Assembly (NCBI RefSeq): GCF_963669205.1
Contig: NZ_OY769915.1
Coordinates: 2,578,001-2,642,000 of the forward strand
Source: an uncultured Roseibium sp.
GTDB lineage: Bacteria; Pseudomonadota; Alphaproteobacteria; Rhizobiales; Stappiaceae
DNA: 64,000 nucleotides
Direction: 5' to 3'
Made by a program: the position numbers and the translations under genes. Positions within the stretch are counted from its first letter, which is position 1; every line of letters starts with the position of its first letter. Of this stretch, positions 27,771 through 36,137 are shown piece by piece. The notes beneath the pieces are model-generated. The model was not told the DNA's origin. It saw only the letters and a list, made by a program, of their open reading frames with translations, and searched no databases.

Positions 27771-29957
27771 TCACGATGCGGCTTCGATTTCCTGCCTCTG
27801 GGCATGAACCAGCCGTTCAACGACATTCTCGATGATCTTGTGGCCGGCATCCTGGTCAAGCGACATGATCGATTCCGGATGAAACTGAACGGCGGCGATC
27901 GGCTCGTTTTCGTGTTCGATCGCCATGACGACCCCGTCCTCGGTTTCCGCCGTGACCCTGACATCGCCTGGCAGCGTCGCCCGCTTCGCGAATAGCGAGT
28001 GATACCGTCCGACGACGACCGGTGCGCTCAATCCGTCAAACAGCAGGGAGTTGCCGGAGAGACCGATCGGGGAGGGCTTGCCGTGCATCGGGATATCGAG
28101 TTGCCCGAGCTCTGCCCCGAAATACTCGGACAGGGCCTGAAGGCCGAGGCAGACCCCGAAGATCGGCAGCGCGCGCGCCCGCGCCCGTCCGATCGTGGCG
28201 GCACAGTCGAAGTCTTTGGGGTTTCCAGGTCCCGGCGACAGGACAACCAGATCTGGATCGACATCGTGAAAGACGTGATCGGCGACCGGGGACCTGTAGG
28301 TCACCACATCCGCGCCCGTCTGCCTGAAATAGTTGGCAAGCGTGTGGACGAAGCTGTCTTCGTGATCCACCAGGAGGATCTTCAACCCCTTGCCGGGTTT
28401 GGCGTCTTCCGTCCGCGTGGTTGCCTTGCCGGCGAGGCCGGCCTCGCGCACCGCTGCCCGCATGGCCTCCGCCTTGAGTTCCGTCTCCGCTTCCTCGTCC
28501 TCCGGGACACTGTCATAGAGAAGCGTGGCACCGGCCCGGATCTGGGCAAGGCCGTCCTTGATGCGCACGGTTCTGAGCGTGAGCCCCGTGTTCATGTCGC
28601 CGTTGAACAGCACGGCCCCGATGGCGCCGCCATACCAGGCGCGCGGCGACTTCTCGTGATCCTCGATGAACTGCATCGCCCAGCGTTTCGGAGCGCCGGT
28701 CACGGTGACCGCCCAGGTGTGCGAGAGGAAGGCGTCGAGGGCGTCCATGTCGGGGCGCAGGATGCCTTCGATATGATCAACCGTGTGTATGAGCCGCGAG
28801 TACATCTCGATCTGCCGGCGTCCGATCACCTTCACCGACCCGGGTACGCAAACGCGGCTCTTGTCGTTGCGGTCGACGTCGGAACACATGGTCAGCTCGG
28901 CTTCGTCCTTCGCCGAATTCAGCAGCTTTCTGATCTGCGCCTCGTCCTCGATCGCGTTTTTGCCGCGCCTGATGGTGCCTGAAATCGGGCACGTCTCGAC
29001 GCGCCTGCCACCGGTAACGCGCACATACATCTCCGGTGAAGCACCGACGAGATATTCCGCGTTGCCCAGATTGAAGAAGAACGAGTAGGGCGAGGGATTG
29101 ATCTGCGCCAGACGCCTGGACACCGCCGAAGGAGGATTGGCGCAGGGCTCGTAGAACGTCTGGCCCGGAACGGTTTCGAAGAGGTCTCCGCGCCTGAAAT
29201 AGTCCTTGGCTTTCTCGACCAGCTTCGCGTATTCCCCCGGTTCGTGATCGCCGCGTCCCGGGTCCCGGTTCGCGGGCATGTAGGCGTGTTTCTCGCCGGT
29301 CCGCTCCAGGCCTTTGGTGGTTCGGCCGTTCACGACGAAGTCATATTCCAGCACATAGGCGCGCTTGCCGTGGTGATCGACGATCAGGATCTCGTCGGGC
29401 AGAAACAGAACGACGTCCCGCTGATCTTCGGGCCGTTGCAGTTTCAGGTCGATCGGCTCGAACTGAAAGGCGACGTCATAACCGAAGGCACCGTAAAGCC
29501 CCAATTGGTCATCGTCGCAGGCGAAGAGGTCCTTGAGCGCGCGCACGATCGAAAAGGTCGATGGCTGGCGGGACCGCTCTTCTTCGTTGAACAGCCGGTC
29601 GGGCTTCTTGACGGTAAGCGTGATCCGGTCGTCCGTGGCATCGAACGTTTCAATCACGTCGTGGGTTCTGAGCGCATCGGCGATGGCGGGAACCAGAACC
29701 TTGCCGCGTTCGTTAAGCGCACGGATAACGACGGTCCGGTCGGCCGCTTCCACAACGAGGGGCGGATTGACCAGCGCCATGTCCCAGCGCGTGTAGCGGC
29801 CCGGATATTCGTAGGAAGAGGCGAGCACCGCTCCCAGCTCGCTGTCCAGCCTGTCGATCCAGTCCGACGTGCCGGTTTCGTAGTCGGAAGGGCGTGATGT
29901 CCGCAGGATCGTAATCCCGCTTCCTGTTTCAAAGGTCTGGTCTGCCAATGCCGGCAT
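27771..29957 (-). CDS. trpE(G): Fused anthranilate synthase TrpE-TrpG
   Basis: Makes anthranilate from chorismate and glutamine. The first 500 residues are the TrpE component (PSPYSFFFNLGNAEYLVGASPEM, CPISGTIRRGKN, ELTMCSDVDRNDKSRVC). The C-terminal 190 residues are the glutamine amidotransferase with nucleophile Cys in FGVCLGLQAL and His/Glu in VQFHPESIMS. The fusion is typical of rhizobia. Start 29957 (MPALADQTFE) follows GGAAAG; an upstream ATG at 30017 would lie inside the attenuator hairpin and is excluded. Expression is probably controlled by the leader peptide trpL and a terminator hairpin just upstream. Confidence 0.96.
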   Translation of the reverse strand: MPALADQTFETGSGITILRTSRPSDYETGTSDWIDRLDSELGAVLASSYEYPGRYTRWDMALVNPPLVVEAADRTVVIRALNERGKVLVPAIADALRTHDVIETFDATDDRITLTVKKPDRLFNEEERSRQPSTFSIVRALKDLFACDDDQLGLYGAFGYDVAFQFEPIDLKLQRPEDQRDVVLFLPDEILIVDHHGKRAYVLEYDFVVNGRTTKGLERTGEKHAYMPANRDPGRGDHEPGEYAKLVEKAKDYFRRGDLFETVPGQTFYEPCANPPSAVSRRLAQINPSPYSFFFNLGNAEYLVGASPEMYVRVTGGRRVETCPISGTIRRGKNAIEDEAQIRKLLNSAKDEAELTMCSDVDRNDKSRVCVPGSVKVIGRRQIEMYSRLIHTVDHIEGILRPDMDALDAFLSHTWAVTVTGAPKRWAMQFIEDHEKSPRAWYGGAIGAVLFNGDMNTGLTLRTVRIKDGLAQIRAGATLLYDSVPEDEEAETELKAEAMRAAVREAGLAGKATTRTEDAKPGKGLKILLVDHEDSFVHTLANYFRQTGADVVTYRSPVADHVFHDVDPDLVVLSPGPGNPKDFDCAATIGRARARALPIFGVCLGLQALSEYFGAELGQLDIPMHGKPSPIGLSGNSLLFDGLSAPVVVGRYHSLFAKRATLPGDVRVTAETEDGVVMAIEHENEPIAAVQFHPESIMSLDQDAGHKIIENVVERLVHAQRQEIEAAS

Positions 29958-30000
29958 GGTCTTTCCGTTCCCGTTTCGTCGGCCCGTTGGAAACCTGGCG

Positions 30001-30052
30001 GCCTCAAAATGCACCAAGGCCGCCGTCGGTATCCCGCGGCGGCCTTTGGTGC
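30001..30052 (-). terminator. trp attenuator terminator hairpin
   Basis: On the minus strand, GCACCAAAGGCCGCCG and CGGCGGCCTTGGTGC (one bulge) form a stem of about 15 bp around an 11-base loop, followed by ATTTTGAGGC. It lies 42 bases after the trpL stop and about 50 bases before the trpEG start, the usual place for transcription attenuation. Confidence 0.85.
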
Positions 30053-30093
30053 GTAGTTATGATCCCTTCAGTGCATGATCCATCGCCGGCCGC

Positions 30094-30141
30094 CTATTTC
30101 GCGCCGCGCCACCACCATGCTGCTTTCAGGTTCGTTCTCAT
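30094..30141 (-). CDS. trpL: trp leader peptide
   Basis: A 15-residue peptide, MRTNLKAAWWWRGAK, with three consecutive Trp codons, ending in TAG at 30094. Its position before a GC-rich hairpin and trpEG matches rhizobial trpE(G) attenuators, where ribosome stalling at Trp codons under tryptophan starvation prevents the terminator from forming. A possible promoter (TTGCCA, 17 bases, TATGCG) lies just upstream. The ribosome site is weak. Confidence 0.85.
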   Translation of the reverse strand: MRTNLKAAWWWRGAK

Positions 30142-30362
30142 GGCTTGACGCATATCTTATGAGCGCCGTGATGGCAACGGTCTATCGCGGCCGCTGCGGC
30201 GGGTGCCGCTTTTTTGGCCATATCCGGGCAGCGGCTGCCCATATTTTTTCTCCAGTCTTGACCCGAAAACAAAGATGCTGTTTTGCAGTGCGTCAACCAT
30301 TGTTGATGTATCTTCGCTTCGAGGGGCATTCACAATGCCGGTTCGGGTGCGATGAGGGGCAA

Positions 30363-31763
30363 ATGGAACACTACGATCTGATCGTGATTGGCAGCGGGCC
30401 GGCGGGGCGCCGTGCTGCCATTCAAGCGGCGAAGTTCGGACGCGACGTATTGGTCGTCGAACGGGGGCGCCGGGTTGGCGGCGTATCGGTTCATACCGGC
30501 ACGATCCCGTCCAAGACCTTGCGCGAGACTGTGCTGAACCTCACCGGATGGCGGGAGCGCGGCTTCTATGGCAGTTCCTACCGCGTGAAGCAGGACCTTA
30601 CCGCAGCCGATCTCAGGGCGCGCCTGCACATCACTCTCAATCACGAGGTTGATGTCCTTGAACACCAGTTCTCGCGCAACAAGGTCGATACGGTGCGGGG
30701 CGAAGCCCGTTTTCTGGACACGAACCTGATTGAGGTCGAGGGCGACGCCGGCGAGTTACTGAAATATTCGGCGGACAAATATGTTATCGCGGTCGGAACC
30801 AGGCCCTTCCGTCCGGATTATGTTCCCTTCGACGGCGAATACGTACTCGACAGCGATGAGATCCTCGAGCTGGGAGAAATCCCGCGGTCCATCGCGGTGA
30901 TCGGGGCAGGGGTCATCGGGGTTGAGTACGCGTCGATCTTCTCGGCGCTCGACGTCCATGTCACGCTGGTCGAGCCGCGCGACAGCATGCTCGATTTCCT
31001 CGACAAGGAGCTTGTTGCGGACTTTACCCATCAGCTTCGCGACCGGGGCATTGCGCTTCGTTTCGGTGCGACGGTCGAAAAGATCGAGAAGCACGGGCCG
31101 GGAGACTGCGAGATCACACTCGAAGGCGGCCGCTGTGTGCGCACAAACGTCATCCTGTTCGCGGCCGGCAGAATGGGAGCGACACCGAAGCTCCATCTCG
31201 ACAAATGCGGGCTGTCGGTCGATCACCGCGGCCGCCTGAAGGTCGATCCCGCGACGTTCCAGACCGAAGTCGACCACATCTTTGCGGCCGGGGACGTGAT
31301 CGGGTTTCCAAGCCTTGCATCGACGTCGATGGAGCAGGGACGTATCGCGGCGTGCCAGGCGCTTGGCGAAACGGCCTACGACCCGCCCGAGTTTTTCCCG
31401 TATGGCATTTATGCGGTCCCGGAGATCTCCACCGTCGGCATGACGGAGGAGGAAATCAAGGATCGGGGCATAGCCTATGAATGCGGCGTCGCGCGGTTCA
31501 GGGAAACCTCGCGCGGGCACATCATGGGTCTCGATACCGGCATGCTCAAGATGATCTTCTCGCTGAAGACCCGGCGCCTGCTCGGGTGCCACATTGTCGG
31601 AGAAGGGGCAACGGAACTGGTGCATATCGGCCAGGCGGTTCTCAATCTGAAAGGGACCCTGGAGTATTTCGTCGAGAACACCTTCAATTACCCGACACTC
31701 GCCGAGGCCTACAAGATCGCGGCGCTGGATGCCTGGAACCGGATGCCGCCGCTGGAGGAATAG
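30363..31763 (+). CDS. sthA: Soluble pyridine nucleotide transhydrogenase
   Basis: Flavoprotein that exchanges reducing equivalents between NADPH and NAD+. 466 residues, the same length as E. coli SthA. FAD motif: DLIVIGSGPAGRRAAIQAAK at the N-terminus. The second nucleotide fold is SIAVIGAGVIGVEYASIF near residue 178. As expected for SthA, the usual redox disulfide is absent: VGGVSVHTGTIPSKTLRE. The dimerisation domain follows PYGIYAVPEISTVGMTE. Start 30363 (MEHYDLIVIG) follows GAGGGG; the open frame further left is non-coding and runs across trpL on the other strand. Confidence 0.93.
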   Translation: MEHYDLIVIGSGPAGRRAAIQAAKFGRDVLVVERGRRVGGVSVHTGTIPSKTLRETVLNLTGWRERGFYGSSYRVKQDLTAADLRARLHITLNHEVDVLEHQFSRNKVDTVRGEARFLDTNLIEVEGDAGELLKYSADKYVIAVGTRPFRPDYVPFDGEYVLDSDEILELGEIPRSIAVIGAGVIGVEYASIFSALDVHVTLVEPRDSMLDFLDKELVADFTHQLRDRGIALRFGATVEKIEKHGPGDCEITLEGGRCVRTNVILFAAGRMGATPKLHLDKCGLSVDHRGRLKVDPATFQTEVDHIFAAGDVIGFPSLASTSMEQGRIAACQALGETAYDPPEFFPYGIYAVPEISTVGMTEEEIKDRGIAYECGVARFRETSRGHIMGLDTGMLKMIFSLKTRRLLGCHIVGEGATELVHIGQAVLNLKGTLEYFVENTFNYPTLAEAYKIAALDAWNRMPPLEE

Positions 31764-31873
31764 TTTTTTCGGGGGTTGAAAAAAATCGCCATTTCCGGTT
31801 TTCGGCCAAAAACTCTTAACGTATAAACGGTTAGGCTCGTGCATCGCTGATTCGAACGATCTGAAAGTCTTTG

Positions 31874-33292
31874 ATGGCACGCACCCTGCTTCTGAAAAAC
31901 GCGGATGTCCTCGTCACGATGGATGGTGGCCGCCGGGAGATCGAAAACGGTGGCCTATTCGCCGAGGACGGGCTGATCACAGCCGTCGGTTCGTCACATG
32001 AACTGCCGAAGACGGCCGACAGGGTGATCGATGCGTCCGGACAGATCGTCCTGCCCGGATTCGTGAACACGCATCATCATCTCAACCAGACGCTGACGCG
32101 CAATCTGCCTGCCGCCCAGAACAACAATCTGTTTCCGTGGCTGCAGGCCCATTACCGGATCTGGGCGCGTACCGGTCCGGAGGCGTCTCGCGCGAGCGCG
32201 CTGGTCGGGCTTGCCGAACTTGCGCTATCAGGATGCACCACCGTCTTCGACCATTCCTACCTGTTTCAGAGCGGCAACAAGGTCGACTACCAGATCGAGG
32301 CCGCGCGTGATCTCGGTGTCCGGTTCCACGCCAGCAGAGGGTCCATGTCACTCGGCGAAAGCAAGGGTGGTCTTCCGCCGGACGCGTGTGTTGAAGACGA
32401 GGACGACATTCTCAAGGACAGTATCCGCGTCATTGACCGGTATCATGACGCCTCGGTCGGGGCCATGACCCGGATCGTGGTCGCGCCATGTTCGCCGTTC
32501 TCGGTCTCAGAAGATCTGCTGAGGGAGAGCGCCCGGCTCGCGCGCGACAAGGGCGTCATGCTGCACACGCACCTGTGCGAGACGCTGGACGAGGAACGCT
32601 ACACGCTGGAGCGCTTCGGCAAGCGCCCTGTGGAATGGATGGAAGGCCTGGACTGGACCGGGCCGGATGTCTGGTACGCGCACGCGATTCATGTCGACGA
32701 TGACGAGATCCAAGTGTTTTCGTCGACCGGCTGCGGGGCGGCCCATTGCCCGTGTTCCAATATGCGCCTTGCCTCGGGCATAGCGCCGGTCAAGAAATAC
32801 ATGGCGGCGGGGGTCAAGGTCGGACTGGGTGTTGACGGCTCTGCCAGCAACGATGGCTCCAACATGCTGTCGGAAGTGCGCCAGGCCATGCTTCTCGCAC
32901 GCCTGAAGCTCGGGCTGACACCGCCGGACGCACATGAGCACGCCGCGCTGCCACCGTCGCATCCGCTGCGCGCAGGCGAGTGGATGACAGCCAGGGAAGC
33001 CCTGGAACTTGCGACCCTGGGAGGGGCGTCCGTGCTCGGCCGGGACGATATCGGCGCATTGGAGGCCGGCAAATGTGCGGATTTCTTCACGCTCGACCTC
33101 AACACGATCGAGTTTGCCGGCGGATTGCATGATCCTGTCGCAGCGGTCGTTTTCTGCAGCCCGAAAGGGGCGAAGACAACCGTTGTCAACGGCAATGTGG
33201 TTGTCGACGACGGCCGGATTGTTACCCTGGACATCGACAGGGTCATCGCTCAACACAACAGGCTGAGCCTGCAAATCGCTGCCGGGGACTGA
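31874..33292 (+). CDS. Amidohydrolase, probable 8-oxoguanine deaminase
   Basis: Zn-dependent deaminase of the AtzB/TrzN/8-oxoguanine deaminase group, 472 residues. Metal ligands: GFVNTHHHLNQTLTRNLP near residue 66, LHTHLCET near 233, YAHAIHVDDDEI near 270 and LGVDGSASNDGSNM near 318. The HCPCSNMRLASG segment is typical of the group. I favour 8-oxoguanine deaminase from overall resemblance; hydroxytriazine or guanine deaminase relatives remain possible. ATG at 31874 directly follows a TTG that could also start it. It is a single gene, 110 bases after sthA. Confidence 0.85.
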   Translation: MARTLLLKNADVLVTMDGGRREIENGGLFAEDGLITAVGSSHELPKTADRVIDASGQIVLPGFVNTHHHLNQTLTRNLPAAQNNNLFPWLQAHYRIWARTGPEASRASALVGLAELALSGCTTVFDHSYLFQSGNKVDYQIEAARDLGVRFHASRGSMSLGESKGGLPPDACVEDEDDILKDSIRVIDRYHDASVGAMTRIVVAPCSPFSVSEDLLRESARLARDKGVMLHTHLCETLDEERYTLERFGKRPVEWMEGLDWTGPDVWYAHAIHVDDDEIQVFSSTGCGAAHCPCSNMRLASGIAPVKKYMAAGVKVGLGVDGSASNDGSNMLSEVRQAMLLARLKLGLTPPDAHEHAALPPSHPLRAGEWMTAREALELATLGGASVLGRDDIGALEAGKCADFFTLDLNTIEFAGGLHDPVAAVVFCSPKGAKTTVVNGNVVVDDGRIVTLDIDRVIAQHNRLSLQIAAGD

Positions 33293-33361
33293 CGGCAATG
33301 AGAGGACCCGGTGTGTCCTATCCGTCAATCGGCTGGTGCTCCGGATCGCAGATTTGACTGC

Positions 33362-34129
33362 TCAGCACAGCCAGCAGTTTTCGGGCAGGGTGGCGGTAGT
33401 CACAGTTTCACCGTTGCCGATCCAGTCCATGATGCCTTTTTCAACGTTGACCACGTTTGTGAACCCTGCCTGACCTGCGAGATATTCGGACAGAACCTGG
33501 CTGCGCCGGCCTGTCCGGCAGATGAAGACGATTTCCTGATCCGGGCCGGAAACGAGCTTCTGCAGTTCGGAACCGAATTCGGGATTGACGTTGCCATTGG
33601 CGTCGAAGAACGTGACGAGATGGGTGCCGGGGATGACACCGGTCTCCTTCCATTCGTCCGGCCGGCGGATGTCGATCACCGTTGAACCTGCCGCCAGCAA
33701 GTCCTTCAGCCTGTCGTTGCCGATATCGGAGTATTTCTTGCCTTTGACGTCCAGAAGCTCGATCTCGAACTTGAGCGTGGCATTTGGCGGTATCACGCCG
33801 CCGGCGCCCTGTGCCCCATAGGCCAGGTTCGGCGGTATGATCAATTCGCGCTTGCCGCCGACCTGCATGCCTTCGACACCTTGTTCCCAACCCGGAATGA
33901 CCCGCCTTTCGCCGAGCGTGAAGGAGAACGGTGTGCCCCGGTCAACGCTTGAATCGAACTTGGTACCGTCCATCAGCCAGCCGGTGTAGTGCACGACGAC
34001 GGTCTCGCCGACATTGGCCTCTTCCCCGGTTCCCTTTTCGATGTCGCGAATTTGCAGTTCGGTTTGCGCCAGCGCCGAGGTGCTCACAAAAACCGTTACA
34101 AAAAGAGTGGTCAGCCACTTAATCATCAT
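33362..34129 (-). CDS. Exported FKBP-type prolyl isomerase fused to a rhodanese domain
   Basis: 255 residues. A signal peptide (KWLTTLFVTVFVSTSALAQ) precedes an FKBP domain: VVVHYTGWLMDGTKFDSSVD, FTLGERRVIPGWEQGVEGM and NLAYGAQGAGGVIPPNATLKFEIELLDV, all core positions intact. From about residue 130 a rhodanese-like domain follows with the active-site loop VFICRTGRRSQ carrying the nucleophile Cys; the protein ends CWLC. The fusion puts a folding enzyme and a sulfur-transfer or redox domain together in the periplasm. The MM start at 34129 has only a weak ribosome site. Function is inferred. Confidence 0.88.
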   Translation of the reverse strand: MMIKWLTTLFVTVFVSTSALAQTELQIRDIEKGTGEEANVGETVVVHYTGWLMDGTKFDSSVDRGTPFSFTLGERRVIPGWEQGVEGMQVGGKRELIIPPNLAYGAQGAGGVIPPNATLKFEIELLDVKGKKYSDIGNDRLKDLLAAGSTVIDIRRPDEWKETGVIPGTHLVTFFDANGNVNPEFGSELQKLVSGPDQEIVFICRTGRRSQVLSEYLAGQAGFTNVVNVEKGIMDWIGNGETVTTATLPENCWLC

Positions 34130-34237
34130 GCTTGATCCATAAAGTCCGTAAAATCTGTTGCCCGAGGGTCGGCGATCGGCCCCGGGAATGCAAGTCACGC
34201 TCTTTTAACGAACGATCACGTGAAAAGGATCACATCG

Positions 34238-35269
34238 ATGATGCGGCGCATTGGCACATTGGGGCTCGCGATTGGCGTATTTACCGGCCTCGGCACGGCT
34301 TCCGGAACTCCGGCGGCGGCGGCGGATCTGGAGTTGACGCTTCCGATCGACTGTGCATTGGGCGAAGACTGTTTCGTGCAGAACTATGTCGATATCGATC
34401 CCGCGGACACCGTGATGACCGCGTCCTGCGAGCGGGCGGGCTATGATGGCCACAAGGGTACGGATTTCAGGGTCCTGAACACGGCCGAAAGCGCTGACGT
34501 CATCGCAGCCGCGCCAGGTGTCGTGAGGGGAGTGCGCGATGAAATGCCCGACCAGCTTGTCCTTTCGGAAAGTGACCGCGAACAGGTCGGCGGCAAGGAG
34601 TGCGGAAATGGCGTCGTGATCGCACACGGCGATGGCTGGGAAACCCAGTATTGCCATCTGCAGCTTGGATCGGTGACCGTGAAGGCGGGGCAACGGGTGG
34701 AACGTGGCGCCACGCTTGGACGCGTCGGCTATTCCGGCTTTGCCGCATTTCCGCATGTGCATCTGTCCGTCCGCAAGGATGGCGAGATGATCGATCCCTT
34801 TCTGGGAACTGCGGAAAACGCCCGTTCCCGCCTTGAAGGCTGCCGCTCGGATGCGGCCAAGTCGCTGCAATACCAGGACGCCCTCTGGCAGGCCGACATC
34901 AACAGCATGCTGATCGATGCCGCAGGCAAGATCATCGAAACCGGCTTTGCCGACAGTCCGGTGAAATCGATTGACGTTGAGCGTGCGGAGGTAACGTCGC
35001 CGGCGGCCGGTTCCCCGGCGTTCGTGTTCTTCGCTAGGCTGATCAATGTCCGCAAGGGAGACCGGATTGCCTTGCGGCTGGTCGGTCCCGAAGGGATTCT
35101 CGCCGAAACCGGGGGCAAACCGATTGACGGACAGAAAGCGCAATGGGTTGCCTTTGCGGGGCGCAAGCTGAAGCAGGAAAGATGGCCGGCGGGAAACTAT
35201 GTCGGGACGGCCATGCTGATCCGGGACGGCGAGATCATCCAGCAGGAAACGTCGGTGTTGTCGTTCTGA
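34238..35269 (+). CDS. Secreted M23-family peptidase
   Basis: 343 residues with a signal peptide ending near AAAADLE. The peptidase core holds the zinc ligands in DGHKGTDFRVL (His and Asp), HGDGWETQYCHLQLG, and PHVHLSVRKDG (HxH), so it looks active as a peptidoglycan or glycopeptide endopeptidase. Cysteines in CALGEDCF and CERAGY suggest disulfides. A C-terminal beta domain (from about residue 235) is of unknown role. Start at 34238 is supported by AAAAGGA 8 bases upstream; a GTG at 34220 is an alternative. Confidence 0.88.
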   Translation: MMRRIGTLGLAIGVFTGLGTASGTPAAAADLELTLPIDCALGEDCFVQNYVDIDPADTVMTASCERAGYDGHKGTDFRVLNTAESADVIAAAPGVVRGVRDEMPDQLVLSESDREQVGGKECGNGVVIAHGDGWETQYCHLQLGSVTVKAGQRVERGATLGRVGYSGFAAFPHVHLSVRKDGEMIDPFLGTAENARSRLEGCRSDAAKSLQYQDALWQADINSMLIDAAGKIIETGFADSPVKSIDVERAEVTSPAAGSPAFVFFARLINVRKGDRIALRLVGPEGILAETGGKPIDGQKAQWVAFAGRKLKQERWPAGNYVGTAMLIRDGEIIQQETSVLSF

Positions 35270-35333
35270 CTTGGGTTGCCGCCCCTTGAATTGACATCTC
35301 ACGATACGGGGAACGTTTCCGGCGAACTCGGGT

Positions 35334-35912
35334 CTACTTGCCACCTGCCGGATCGTTAACGCTCCTGATCAGCTTTCCGAGAAGGGACGACAGCTGTTTC
35401 TGTTCAGGTCCGGTCAGACCGTCGATCGCCCTGTGCTGCACGTCGACATAGCCGGGGATCATGTCCTTGACCAGCTTGAGGCCTTCCGGTGTCACGCAGA
35501 CCGAGAGCGCTCTGCGATCCTCGGGATGTGGACGGCGTTCCACGAGGTCGGCCTTTTCCAGCTTGTCGACACGGGCCGTCATGCCGCCGGAACTCATCAT
35601 TGTCGATCTGTAGAGCTCAGTCGGTGTGAGCTGGTAGGGCGGGCCGGACCTGACAAGCGTTGCAAGAACGTCGAATTCTCCGAGTTTCAGTCCGATCTCC
35701 GCATAGGCAGGCACCAGATAGTCGCGGTTCATGATCTGGGCGGCTTCGTTGAGCCGGCCAAGCAGAACCATCGGCTGCAGCTTGTCGGCGACCGACGGCA
35801 CTTCCTTTTGCCATTGACGGCTTGCCCGCTCGGCCCGGTCGATCAGGAGGTCGTCCGGATCTCCGAACAGGTTGCTCCCGGCTTTCGACGTGTCTGTCTT
35901 TGACTTGGTCAT
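35334..35912 (-). CDS. MarR-family regulator
   Basis: 192 residues from the start MTKSKTDTSK (GAGAAAG upstream). The winged helix is evident: LGEFDVLATLVRSGPPYQLT, then TELYRSTMMSSGGMTARVDKLEKADLVERRPHPEDRRALSVCVT, with the conserved DRR wing motif. A dimerisation helix pair flanks it. It is divergent from the EamA transporter at 36138, and the intergenic region has a perfect palindrome, so it probably controls that transporter. Confidence 0.9.
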   Translation of the reverse strand: MTKSKTDTSKAGSNLFGDPDDLLIDRAERASRQWQKEVPSVADKLQPMVLLGRLNEAAQIMNRDYLVPAYAEIGLKLGEFDVLATLVRSGPPYQLTPTELYRSTMMSSGGMTARVDKLEKADLVERRPHPEDRRALSVCVTPEGLKLVKDMIPGYVDVQHRAIDGLTGPEQKQLSSLLGKLIRSVNDPAGGK

Positions 35913-36046
35913 GTCTTTCTCGAAGCCCGATCTTTCCGGACCGGTCAAATTCTCATCGACTGCGTCGACGGGAATATGCCGATCTTTCAGGAATTTAACC
36001 CGGGAACCATTCCTGTTCGGGTAGGCGGTGTCAATCTTTTTCAAGA

Positions 36047-36078
36047 ATCTTTAAATCAAGTATCTTGAAATCAAGATA
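36047..36078. promoter_or_regulatory. Candidate MarR operator
   Basis: TATCTTG-AAAT-CAAGATA (36061-36078) is a perfect 7-4-7 palindrome. It overlaps a direct repeat with 15-base period, ATCTTTAAATCAAG at 36047 and ATCTTGAAATCAAG at 36062. The site also contains a possible -35 (TTGAAA) for the rightward EamA gene, with TACCTA 16 bases downstream. Confidence 0.7.
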
Positions 36079-36137
36079 AAATCTGCTACCTAGTGTGACA
36101 GGGAAACGATCCCTTGGCCAACAATGGGGAAGGTGCC

